A DNA stretch of 64,000 nt, from contig JANFNE010000057.1 of NCBI GenBank assembly GCA_024867545.1, positions 124,001-188,000 on the forward strand, given 5' to 3'. The notes under the pieces are model-generated. The model saw only the letters and a program-made list of their open reading frames with translations. It did not search any database and was not told where the DNA came from. Position 1 is the first letter of the stretch. The number at the start of each line of letters is the position of its first letter. The position numbers and the translations under genes were made by a program. This stretch comes from Phytopythium helicoides (Eukaryota > Oomycota > Peronosporomycetes > Pythiales > Pythiaceae). Of the stretch, positions 49,832-60,052 are shown piece after piece.

Positions 49832-52671
49832 TCAGCGACTCTGCATGCTCTGAAGTCTCTCATGAATAATCTGTAGGCGAGCACTCCGCGAGGATGTCGT
49901 GGAGCTGGTCGCGCTACTGATACTCGAGGCAGATGACGGGCTTGGCGGTGGAAGCTCGAATCCGGTATAATCTGGCATAGATGATGCCACGGCAAACGAT
50001 GTCGATCGTGCCACCGGTTGGATATGGATCTTCATTTCCCATCGGCGTGCATCCATTGTCACGAAGGATGAGTCGCCAGATGGAGACATGAGTCGCGTGA
50101 AGACGCGAATGAACACGCAGGGGTTGCGACGAAGGATCGGTAGGATCATCATTAAGAACCCTTGCTTGACTTCAATCGACAGGTTCTTGAGCAACCGTGT
50201 GATGCCCTCTGTACGCAGCTGAGTCGAAACTGGTGTCGAGCTGCCAATGCCCTCGACGTATTCCAGCCATTGTAGGGTCGACTCCCGTAGCGCCTTGTTA
50301 CTTGCCCAGTTGCTGAGAACATGTGCGACCTCTCTTGATGCGATCGTAATAGGAGGCGCGGGAACCTCGTCAAGATCCGTAACTTCATACCAGTGCGACA
50401 GCATTTCAAACACCTGGCGATGAAAGCGACGCACTTGGCGAGATGAGCCTGGTAGATATGTAGTGACCATGTCCTTGAGCTGCTGGGCAAACTCTTTGAA
50501 AAACAACACGTCTGACAGTAACGAGGAGCTGCTATCATACTCCACCTGTGAGCATATGACACTCAGAGCTGCCGCATTCTCCTCGCACGCACACAATGCA
50601 TCGTCGAGCAGGACCGTTGTCGTTTGAAGTGCTGGGAGAAATTTCCCTAGCGTTGATATTCCTTGGGCTACCGTAGTCCACGTCTGCGTTGACGATCGAT
50701 AGTGATCCAGGGAGCTCGGTTTGGTGTGTGAAGAAGCACTATGGTCTTCAATTTGCATCAAACTTCTTTCACTGGCTTCCAGTTGACGACGGGTACTAAG
50801 CAATTGAGCACGGATTGCATCAGTTTCAAGTTGGTGAGCTTCCTGCTGCTGAGTCAACACGGCCATATTGCTCTGCTGTGTCGCGAGATCTTCTTGCATA
50901 GCTCTGAATGAGTCTTTCAACTGTTGTGTCTCTTCTTGCAGCACCTTTTTCTCCATGGCTAGATTATTCGTTTGCTGTAGGTGGGCTTTCTCTTGAGCTT
51001 CCATGCGAGTTTTCGTGTCAGATAAATCTCGGTCGAGTGCTTTGTTCGTGGCTTGGACATCGGCCATTTGTCTCTCAAGTGCCTGGAGCAATACCTGAGC
51101 TTGCGCACTTTTGGCTGATGCCTCATTGAGTTCAACCGTCTTCAGTGAGAGCTCGTTCTCCAAATCTCTGCATTGGCCTTGGCTGCTGTTGAGCTCGCTG
51201 CGTACAGCTGCGCACTCATCCTTCACGGCGCGAAGCTCTTCGTTGGTTGCACCAAGTTTTGCTGATAATGCAGACTGACTCACTTCGAGTTCGTCATTGA
51301 GTACCTTTTGCTTGTCAATCAAGGCTCGCGCAGAAGTGATCTCTTTCTGGGCTGCTTCCGCTTGCTCCTTCATCGTGGCTGCACACTCTTCATGCTCACG
51401 GGTCAAATCGTGAAGTGCCTTCTCAAGATCGTCACATCGAGATGTCGATGCCTGTAGGGCCTTTGTCTTGGTCTCTCAAATTGACCCGGAGTTTTGCTAC
51501 TTCCTCTTCCTTCTCTCCTAGCTGCTCCTTTAAGATCATGCTAGTTTGTGAGAACGACTCGAGCTTCTTTTCTAGCGCTTCCATGCTCTGGTCATCGCTG
51601 TGTTGCGCTGAGTACAATGCCTCGTTCAGCCGATCCACCTCTTCGTGGAGCTTCGCGATCTCCGACTCTCGATCAACCATGTTGTTTGCAATCGCCGCCA
51701 GTTCCTGCTCGATCTCTTGAAGACCCGAAGAGGACGCAGTACTTGCCGTAGGTCCAGATAGTTCTGCTTTTGCCTTTGCCTTCAGATCTTCGACAGCTTT
51801 CAAGAGTTGCTCACGCTCCGCCTGATGTGTCGTCCGCAAGGAAATGACCTCGAGCTGGCGAGTCGCGCGCTCCTCGTCCAATACGTGCTGTAGCTCCAAG
51901 GTCGCATCCTCTGCCTTGGACAGCTTCAGCTTGAGCTGACTCTGTTCCTGACGCAGCATGTCCAGCTCTGTGTGCAGAAAGTCGTACTTCTCCTCAGCGA
52001 ACTGCTTTCTCGCTCGCAAGCTCCGCCTCCCTGCCCTCCATCTCTGCAATCCTCTGCTCAGCTTCTTCCAGGCTCAGCTCCAGGTCCTCCTTGGTCTCTG
52101 CAAACTTGGCGCGCTCTTCCAACAGCGTTGACGTCTGGTTTTCCAGCTCCTCCTTGAACCGGTGTAGCTGCGCCAGCAGCTGCAGCTTCTCCTGTACCAT
52201 TTCCCCGAGCACCTCATCCGCGTCCCAGTCCTCGTGGCTCTCTTGGTTGCCTGCATCTCCCTCTTCAGCCTTGCAACCCACTCCTTGCTGCTCTTCTTCA
52301 CTACCCTCCGGCGCCTCCGAAGCCTCTCCAGACCCGTCGCGACTCAACTCCCGTTGCGTCCTCGCGTCGTTCGCACGCTTGAGCCGCGCCAGCTCCCGCC
52401 CGCACGCGTCCACCAGCACCCGCAGCCTCGAGCGCTCGTCCTCCTGCTGCATCTTGGCGCGCTCGTCCTCCTGCGCTGGCGACGCCTCCGTCTCCGCCTT
52501 GGCCTGCTGCTCGGCCCGCAGAGCTCGCAGCTGCTCGCGAACAACGCGCAGCTCGGCCTCGCGCTGCTGCAGCGTGGCGCGCATCGCCTGCACGGCGCGC
52601 AGAGCCTCCGCCATGTCGCCCGCGCCGCTGAAGAGCTCGCGCAGGTCGCGACCGCCGAACACCATGTTCAT
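49832..52671 (-). CDS. Long coiled-coil protein, two frame breaks
   Basis: About 945 aa. It starts MNMVFGGRDLRELFSGAG, followed by about 600 residues of heptad-rich coiled coil (for example RATLQQREAELRVVREQL and QQEAHQLETDAIRAQLL). The coil is interrupted by an acidic Glu/Ser segment. A C-terminal helical domain of about 200 residues (LKDMVTTYLPGSSRQVRRFH; FLMMILPILRRNPCVFIRVF) and a Ser-rich tail follow. Frame changes near 52,015 and 51,465 each fall in an AAA run and are repaired by removing one base, so I treat the three open stretches as one gene. The architecture suggests a structural, cytoskeletal or Golgi-tether protein; no family recognised. Confidence 0.65.
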
Positions 52672-53875
52672 GGCTTCACCTCGAGATCCGCAGCGGCCTT
52701 TCTCGGAGAAAGGCAAAGTGCGCATTGGACTTGGCTTTTGTATACCTCCATTGGAGAACCTTCGCGTTACGCCAGCTTCATGCGAGCTCCCTTTGCCTCG
52801 ATCGCGTTCAAACTTTCCCGCGTGACCCTGTCTTGATATGTGTGGGAGGTACATCAACCATTGCGTCGGAAGGGATATCTAGTTTTGCTGGAGCAGATAG
52901 GAGTAGTTGCAGGAGCCGCAACAGTGCATTTGGATGTAGCTGCCAGCGTCTACGATTATGGTATCGATAGTAGCAAACCTGGTGGAACTAACCCAAGTCC
53001 ACAACGAGCTGCCGCTGCTCATTTGGGCCAAGTAGTGACCGAGGAAGGCGCGATGTCGCCTGCTAAGTCCTGCCCACTAAGCAGAGATCCTGTGCAATCA
53101 GCACTTTAAACTTGAGAAAATTTGCTGCATGCGGAATACTTGGTGCTAGTGTGCTTTGAGCGATCAGCGTTCGCCAGCGTTTTGTGCACTCCCCTTAGTG
53201 AAACGTTTACTTTCGGCCCTGCTTTCTTGTGAGACCAGAGCTCGATTGCATATATCCTAGATATATCCACTGTTGAAACGAATCGTTCATCGAACGCTCT
53301 AAGGCAATGGATGTTGACGAAGCTTCTGCTTGTCTTGGATGCCTTCTCAACAATAGGACTAGACGATACCTTGTATTCATCACTGAAAGTGCTTAGCTCG
53401 CAAGTCTATCAACGGATGCCAGCTGGAGCAAGATTCCCACCAATTCTCGCTGTTCACTTGCTACTTCCACACTGCCTACGTGTGCGAAACCCATGATGAA
53501 GGGCATGGGTCAAGAGACCCTAGTTTGATGTTTATATAGGTGCCGGCTCTGGGCTTGAGGCCCTTCTACACTGCCAATAGAGTATAAAATGCCATGGCGC
53601 ATTTGTAAGGTGCGAAAGAACAGATAAAGTCAACAATACAAACAGCGTCTACGCTGTAGACAGTCCTAGACACTGGCACAAACAAGTCAACAAAAGGAAC
53701 CGAAGCAAATTTTTAGCAAATGAAAAGCTTATGCATATGCATCTCAAGGCGAGTCCTTCAACAGAGACTCCAAGAGCTTTGTAATCCGAAAAGAATCACG
53801 AGCGTCACGGTGGACATAATAGCTCCACGCGGACAAATCCGATTTCGTCAAATCAGTTGCCTAACACGTGTCGAG
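52672..53875. other. 1.2-kb unassigned region
   Basis: Upstream of the coiled-coil gene and 3' of bZIP-1. Small open frames only (one of 61 codons at 53,311). No recognisable element. Confidence 0.4.
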
Positions 53876-55201
53876 TTAACACCCTCCGATGTACCCATGC
53901 ATCGAGATCCGCGCGCAACGAACCACCTCCTCCACCTCACTCGGATCACTCAACACCTTCAGCAATGACCCAACCACGTCCATACGAGTCGTCGCCCACA
54001 CCAACTGTAACAGCTCCCCCACACCCGCGCGAGCGAACTCCAAGTCGAACTGGACGCTGTACTCCACTCTCTTCCCCAACAGCTTCTTCCCAAGTCTACG
54101 ACGCACACCCGGAAACACCACCGCGAGCGTCTGCTCCGTGATTCCCACCGTCAACTGCGCAGTAGCCACCACGTGCTCCACTCCGTGACTCGACGAGCTC
54201 GATCGATGGATCGTGAGCAACTGCACCCATGGGTTCGAGTGGAGAGCCGAGTACCGCCAGCATTGTTCCAGCAGCGCGTCGGGTCCGCGTGTGAGTTCAA
54301 CACCACCGCCGCCACCAAACTCCGCGTCTTCACTCACGACGCACCGAACGAACGCGATCTGTCGTAGTAGACTCACGTTGCGTCCTGCACGACCGACTTT
54401 GGTCCACGCGGGAGCACGAGCAGAAGCACGATCGGGAGACAACAGCTCGCTCATCGCAACGTCGTCGTCACTGGCGCCGGCTACTCCTCGACGAAACTGC
54501 CGAAAGAAACTCGTGACCGCGTGATGAACATACTCGAAGTCAGGGTTCTGTGTGGCTCGCATGAGTGTGCGCTGGATCTCGAGGAGTCCGACGATTTCTC
54601 TTAGACAGGCGGTCTCTTCTTCTGCGTCCGCCTTCTTCTGTCTCTGTCGCTCTCTGTATCTGGCTTGGTTGGCGCGGCATTGTGCTCGTCGGTGTGCCGT
54701 CTTGGTGATTGTCTTGTTAGTGTGCGTGGACTTTGTGTGGACGGGAGTTCGTGTAGAGGGGAGCTGTCGCTGTGGTTGGTGTAGTGGGGGAATCTGAGGT
54801 CGTTGCGAGTGCTGGTGACTGGTGGTGGTGGTTGTGGTGGTAGTAGTGCTTGAGGGAGACTTCTGTCGTACTGATCTTGTCACCCGCACCGAGTCGAAAT
54901 GAGGGTCAAGTGGGTGGACCCACGCATCGCTGTCGACGGTGTCGAGGAAGTATGAGCTTGCAGGCGAGTAGCTTGGCGGGGACGGAGTGAACGGAGGGAG
55001 TCTAACGCTCGATTCCGACCAAGCCAAGGCTGCGGGAGGCCACAGCCGTTGCGCGACATGTCGACCATCGAGGCGGGGGTTTACGCGACCAGCACCCAGA
55101 ACGACCTCGGGAGGCTCTCGGTTCACCATTGCGAGGGGAGTGTCAGCGCTGGCGTCGCTTTCGTACGGCAACAGCCGAGAGAAGCAGGTTGGCCTCTTCA
55201 T
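53876..55201 (-). CDS. bZIP-1: oomycete-type bZIP transcription factor
   Basis: 441 aa. A disordered Ser/Thr/Pro-rich N-terminal half is followed by a basic region at about 169-190 (RRAQCRANQARYRERQRQKK) and a short leucine zipper (three heptads, Leu 199, 206 and 212/213). The C-terminal domain of about 220 residues (NPDFEYVHHAVTSFFRQFRR to SMHGYIGGC) is conserved in all five copies. The N-Q-A-R-Y-R core departs from the usual N-x2-A-A-x2-S/C-R and is the style I associate with oomycete bZIPs. The N-terminal 160 residues differ from those of bZIP-2 to -4; the C-terminal block is nearly identical to bZIP-2, -4 and -5. A poly-Thr run is at 119-126. Confidence 0.85.
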   Translation of the reverse strand: MKRPTCFSRLLPYESDASADTPLAMVNREPPEVVLGAGRVNPRLDGRHVAQRLWPPAALAWSESSVRLPPFTPSPPSYSPASSYFLDTVDSDAWVHPLDPHFDSVRVTRSVRQKSPSSTTTTTTTTTSHQHSQRPQIPPLHQPQRQLPSTRTPVHTKSTHTNKTITKTAHRRAQCRANQARYRERQRQKKADAEEETACLREIVGLLEIQRTLMRATQNPDFEYVHHAVTSFFRQFRRGVAGASDDDVAMSELLSPDRASARAPAWTKVGRAGRNVSLLRQIAFVRCVVSEDAEFGGGGGVELTRGPDALLEQCWRYSALHSNPWVQLLTIHRSSSSSHGVEHVVATAQLTVGITEQTLAVVFPGVRRRLGKKLLGKRVEYSVQFDLEFARAGVGELLQLVWATTRMDVVGSLLKVLSDPSEVEEVVRCARISMHGYIGGC

Positions 55202-56179
55202 TTAGCGGTCGTCTATGCTGGCGTAAGGTCGACGCGTTGGTCTCTTTGTTGTCTGTCCGCTCACCCGTTCACTGTTGGACGAAGGAGGAAAACCGTTATC
55301 TTTGTTTGCCACAGAGAGTTTAACCTGACGGGTCGGGTTGACTGACTATGAGTTGATGTCGGATATACCGTACCTATCTACTGAAGATTAAATGTGCAGC
55401 GCTACACCTTCATTGGAGCATGGGAAGAGAATCGTATCGATGCTGTTTGTTTCACTTCGCTTGCACAGACACGAGACATCCGAATTCGGAAGTGATCTTT
55501 TTTGCTAACAAATACTCGAGAGTACTCACTCTCGTCCGACCTGAGGCCTGAGGTCGGACCTGGTTCGAATGCTGTACTATCCACTCTCCTATCCTACATG
55601 ACCACGTCATGGAGAGACGACTACACGGTTCCCGTTGCGTGCGTGTGATCTAGCACTACCAGGTCAAGATTCTAGACATGCTATACCAAGAATTCGGACA
55701 CCCGTGCTTTGTTTGTCGTTCCAATTGAAGCCAAGTAGTCCGCAATAAACAACGAATGCCGTCTGTCGAACTCGTGGCGTATCACCTCGCACTCATCGAC
55801 TTCTTGGCTACCCGCTATGATACGATGCTCCTCGGTTCTCAATAAGATTCAACACACGACCTCTAACCGCGCAGTCAACGACTCACCGAGATAAACCCCT
55901 TGTTCCATGTTGCGCGCATTAAGAATGTACGAAGACGAGATGAGGGTGAAGATCAGAGTGAAGAAGAAGAAGAAGTGAATTGAAAAGTATGCATTCTAGA
56001 TGCATGCAGCACGAAGAAACAATTTTAGATAACCTCCGATTGCTGCGAATCGCTTGGATCGTCTCGCTTCAGTTGCGCGCTCGGATTCCATCTCATCATC
56101 ACGATTGTCATGATTGACACTTCACTCGTACCAGTTTCCTTGAGTCGGTATCACGCTGTCGATGACAAGATTCGTCGCA
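55202..56179. other. bZIP-1/bZIP-2 intergene
   Basis: 978 bp with no gene. A hairpin (GTCCGACCT, 8-nt loop, AGGTCGGAC) is at 55,534-55,559. AT-rich and purine-rich near 55,930-56,010. Confidence 0.45.
55534..55559. repeat. 9-bp stem hairpin
   Basis: GTCCGACCT at 55,534-55,542 pairs with AGGTCGGAC at 55,551-55,559. Role unknown. Confidence 0.7.
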
Positions 56180-57442
56180 TCAACACTCTCCGATGTACCC
56201 ATGCATCGAGATCCGCGCGCAATGAACCACCTCCTCCACCTCACTCGGATCATTCAACACCTTCAGCAATGACCCAACCACGTCCATACGAGTCGTCGCC
56301 CACACCAACTGTAACAGCTCCCCCACACCCGCGCGAGCGAACTCCAAGTCGAACTGGACGCTGTACTCCACTCTCTTCCCCAACAGCTTCTTCCCAAGTC
56401 TACGACGCACACCCGGAAACACCACCGCGAGCGTCTGCTCCGTGATTCCCACAGTCAACTGCGCAGTAGCCACCACGTGCTCCACTCCGTGACTCGACGA
56501 GCTCGATCGATGGATCGTGAGCAACTGCACCCATGGGTTCGAGTGGAGAGCCGAGTACCGCCAGCATTGTTCCAGCAGCGCGTCGGGTCCGCGTGTGAGT
56601 TCAACACCACCGCCGCCACCAAACTCCGCGTCTTCACTCACGACGCACCGAACGAACGCGATCTGTCGTAGTAGACTCACGTTGCGTCCTGCACGACCGA
56701 CTTTGGTCCACGCGGGAGCACGAGCAGAAGCACGATCGGGAGACAACAGCTCGCTCATCGCAACGTCGTCGTCACTGGCGCCGGCTACTCCTCGACGAAA
56801 CTGCCGAAAGAAACTCGTGACCGCGTGATGAACGTACTCGAAGTCAGGGTTCTGTGTGGCTCGCATGAGTGTGCGCTGGATCTCGAGGAGTCCGACGATT
56901 TCTCTTAGACAGGCGGTCTCTTCTTCTGCGTCCGCCTTCTTCTGTCTCTGTCGCTCTCTGTATCTGGCTTGGTTGGCGCGGCATTGCGCTCGTCGGTGTG
57001 CCGTCTTGGTGATTGTCTTGTTAGTGTGCGTGGACTTTGTGTGGACAGGAGTTAGTTGGGAGGGGAGCTGTTGCAGTTGCGTGTGCAGGCGACTGGTGCT
57101 TGCGCTGGTTGAGCTGGTTGGAGATTCTCTTCTCACAGATATTGTCGCATGTACCGAGTCGTAGCGAGAGTCGAGTGGATAGACCCATGCACCGCTGTCG
57201 AAGTTGCGAGGGAGACGCTGGCGAGGAGAAGCTTCGCTCGATTGAGGATCTGTCGCTACTGGTGCGGGGACCACCCCAGTTGGTGGAGGACGCACTTGCT
57301 TGGTGTAAACTGTAGGGTGATTAGTGCATGTGTTTACGTTATGGAGATGCGAAGAGATGGGTAGCTCCTTGTCGTCAGTGTCAGGCGCGTTTCCATATGG
57401 CAACAGCTGCGAGCGGGACTCGAAGGGGGAGTGCTGGCTCAT
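56180..57442 (-). CDS. bZIP-2: oomycete-type bZIP transcription factor
   Basis: 420 aa, starting MSQHSPFESRSQLLPYG. The N-terminal region, including the MSQHSPF start and the TSSTSASTSRLHTQLQQ stretch, is identical to bZIP-3. From the basic region onward it matches bZIP-1 and bZIP-4, with VLNDPSEVEEVVHCARISM shared only with bZIP-4. It is therefore a mosaic of two parental types. Basic region CRANQARYRERQRQKK and zipper are intact. Confidence 0.86.
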   Translation of the reverse strand: MSQHSPFESRSQLLPYGNAPDTDDKELPISSHLHNVNTCTNHPTVYTKQVRPPPTGVVPAPVATDPQSSEASPRQRLPRNFDSGAWVYPLDSRYDSVHATISVRRESPTSSTSASTSRLHTQLQQLPSQLTPVHTKSTHTNKTITKTAHRRAQCRANQARYRERQRQKKADAEEETACLREIVGLLEIQRTLMRATQNPDFEYVHHAVTSFFRQFRRGVAGASDDDVAMSELLSPDRASARAPAWTKVGRAGRNVSLLRQIAFVRCVVSEDAEFGGGGGVELTRGPDALLEQCWRYSALHSNPWVQLLTIHRSSSSSHGVEHVVATAQLTVGITEQTLAVVFPGVRRRLGKKLLGKRVEYSVQFDLEFARAGVGELLQLVWATTRMDVVGSLLKVLNDPSEVEEVVHCARISMHGYIGEC

Positions 57443-58125
57443 TTGGCGATCGTCGTCGTGGAAGTTCGTGTAGGTCGGAGAAGGTTGTCTCTCTGTCGCG
57501 GTTCACGATACGATGGAGAGTCGTTATCTAAGATTACACATGGCCGTCGGGTCAGGTTGTCGCGTCGGGTTGAATTCATTCCCTATAATAGAGAGCTAGC
57601 GATACTGTTTCGCACCGCACAGGGCGATCGCATTCTCGATGGATCGCTGCTAGGCGAGGACATGGTCAAGGGCCATGACGGACTTGTATTGCTCCTCCAA
57701 ACAATGAATCGGGAGTCAGCGAAGTCGTCTGCAAACCTCAGCAAAGCCCAAACTGCAAACACGCGACACAAGCAAAGAACCTCCTCGAACTTGTAGGTTT
57801 CTCGGATACCACCAACGCAAAGAGCCCTAGACAGCTACCATTCAAAACCAATACAAGGGCCTGCTATTCCGGATGCGCATGTTAAGATCCAAATTCAAGT
57901 TCAAACAAAGAAGAGATACAAAATCCAATCGTCGAAAACGCATGCATCACAACAGCGGAGACTTTCCAATCCTGTCCAAGTCCTCTGCCGTCGATCAAGA
58001 ATTTCATGGACGGTGATCATACAAAAGCGTCAAGGTGGACATATCAGCCGCAGAAGCGCACATCGCTTTTCGACGTAGCGCAATCCATCGGCTGATGACG
58101 TGGAACACCTCACCACCCACCGATG
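57042..58125. repeat. 1.08-kb duplicated block, copy 1
   Basis: Covers the bZIP-2 N-terminal coding part, its promoter, the intergene and the last codons of bZIP-3. It appears identical to 58,969-60,052 at an offset of exactly 1,927 bp. Confidence 0.9.
57443..58109. other. bZIP-2/bZIP-3 intergene
   Basis: Part of the duplicated block. It contains a TATAATAGAGAGC motif near 57,590, also present upstream of bZIP-4 (about 61,441). No gene recognised. Confidence 0.5.
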
Positions 58126-59369
58126 TACCCGTGCATCGAGATCCGCGCGCAACGAACCACCTCCTCCACCTCACTCGGATCACTCAACACCTTCAGCAAT
58201 GACCCAACCACGTCGATCCGAGTCGTCGCCCACACCAACTGCAACAGCTCCCCCACACCCGCGCGAGCGAACTCCAAGTCGAACTGGACGCTGTACTCCA
58301 CTTTCTTCCCCAACAGCTTCTTCCCAAGTCTAGGACGCACACCCGGAAACACCACTGAGAGCGTCTGCTTCGTGATTCCCACCGTCAACTGCGCAGTAGC
58401 CACCACGTGCTCCACTCCTCGACTCAACGAACTCGATCGATGGATCGTGAGCAACTGCACCCACGGGTTCGAGTGGAGAGCCGAGTATCGCCAGCATTGT
58501 TCCAGTAGCGCGTCGGGTCCGCGTGCGCCGCCGTCACTGTCACCACCAAACTTCGCGTCTTCACTCACGACGCACCGAACGAACGCGATCTGTCGTAGTA
58601 GACTCACGTTGCGTCCTGCGCGACCAACTTTGGTCCACGTGGGAGCACGAGCAGAAGCTCGATCGGGAGACAACAGCTCCCTCATCGCAACGTCGTCGTC
58701 ATTGGCGCCGGCCACTCCTCGTCGGAACTGACGAAAGAAACTCGTGACTGCGTGGTGAACGTACTCGAAGTCAGGGTTCTGGGTGGCTCGCATGAGCGTG
58801 CGCTGGATCTCGAGCAGTCCGACGAGTTCTCTCAGACAGGCGGTCTCTTCTTCTGCGTCTGCCTTCTTCTGTCTCTGTCGCTCTCTGTATCTGGCTTGGT
58901 TGGCGCGGCATTGCGCTCGTCGAGATGCAGTCTTGGTGGTTGTCTTGGTAGTGTGCGTGGACTTTGCGTGGACAGGAGTTAGTTGGGAGGGGAGCTGTTG
59001 CAGTTGCGTGTGCAGGCGACTGGTGCTTGCGCTGGTTGAGCTGGTTGGAGATTCTCTTCTCACAGATATTGTCGCATGTACCGAGTCGTAGCGAGAGTCG
59101 AGTGGATAGACCCATGCACCGCTGTCGAAGTTGCGAGGGAGACGCTGGCGAGGAGAAGCTTCGCTCGATTGAGGATCTGTCGCTACTGGTGCGGGGACCA
59201 CCCCAGTTGGTGGAGGACGCACTTGCTTGGTGTAAACTGTAGGGTGATTAGTGCATGTGTTTACGTTATGGAGATGCGAAGAGATGGGTAGCTCCTTGTC
59301 GTCAGTGTCAGGCGCGTTTCCATATGGCAACAGCTGCGAGCGGGACTCGAAGGGGGAGTGCTGGCTCAT
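58110..59369 (-). CDS. bZIP-3: oomycete-type bZIP transcription factor
   Basis: 419 aa. The N-terminal region is identical to bZIP-2, but the body is the most diverged of the array: CLRELVGLLEIQ for CLREIVGLLEIQ, MRELLSPDR for MSELLSPDR, and GGDSDGGARGPDALL where the others have GGGGGVELTRGPDALL. The tail ends in ISMHGYIGGW. The basic region is unchanged (CRANQARYRERQRQKK). The differences lie in the C-terminal domain, so DNA specificity may be shared while partners or ligands differ. Confidence 0.86.
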   Translation of the reverse strand: MSQHSPFESRSQLLPYGNAPDTDDKELPISSHLHNVNTCTNHPTVYTKQVRPPPTGVVPAPVATDPQSSEASPRQRLPRNFDSGAWVYPLDSRYDSVHATISVRRESPTSSTSASTSRLHTQLQQLPSQLTPVHAKSTHTTKTTTKTASRRAQCRANQARYRERQRQKKADAEEETACLRELVGLLEIQRTLMRATQNPDFEYVHHAVTSFFRQFRRGVAGANDDDVAMRELLSPDRASARAPTWTKVGRAGRNVSLLRQIAFVRCVVSEDAKFGGDSDGGARGPDALLEQCWRYSALHSNPWVQLLTIHRSSSLSRGVEHVVATAQLTVGITKQTLSVVFPGVRPRLGKKLLGKKVEYSVQFDLEFARAGVGELLQLVWATTRIDVVGSLLKVLSDPSEVEEVVRCARISMHGYIGGW

Positions 59370-60052
59370 TTGGCGATCGTCGTCGTGGAAGTTCGTGTAG
59401 GTCGGAGAAGGTTGTCTCTCTGTCGCGGTTCACGATACGATGGAGAGTCGTTATCTAAGATTACACATGGCCGTCGGGTCAGGTTGTCGCGTCGGGTTGA
59501 ATTCATTCCCTATAATAGAGAGCTAGCGATACTGTTTCGCACCGCACAGGGCGATCGCATTCTCGATGGATCGCTGCTAGGCGAGGACATGGTCAAGGGC
59601 CATGACGGACTTGTATTGCTCCTCCAAACAATGAATCGGGAGTCAGCGAAGTCGTCTGCAAACCTCAGCAAAGCCCAAACTGCAAACACGCGACACAAGC
59701 AAAGAACCTCCTCGAACTTGTAGGTTTCTCGGATACCACCAACGCAAAGAGCCCTAGACAGCTACCATTCAAAACCAATACAAGGGCCTGCTATTCCGGA
59801 TGCGCATGTTAAGATCCAAATTCAAGTTCAAACAAAGAAGAGATACAAAATCCAATCGTCGAAAACGCATGCATCACAACAGCGGAGACTTTCCAATCCT
59901 GTCCAAGTCCTCTGCCGTCGATCAAGAATTTCATGGACGGTGATCATACAAAAGCGTCAAGGTGGACATATCAGCCGCAGAAGCGCACATCGCTTTTCGA
60001 CGTAGCGCAATCCATCGGCTGATGACGTGGAACACCTCACCACCCACCGATG
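58969..60052. repeat. 1.08-kb duplicated block, copy 2
   Basis: Second copy of 57,042-58,125. It spans the bZIP-3 N-terminus, its upstream region and the end of bZIP-4. Confidence 0.9.
59370..60036. other. bZIP-3/bZIP-4 intergene
   Basis: Identical by eye to 57,443-58,109 as part of the duplication. No gene. Confidence 0.5.

Noticed and set aside
55555..55575. GGTTCGAATG B-box-like motif near the hairpin
   Set aside because: No cloverleaf can be drawn around it.
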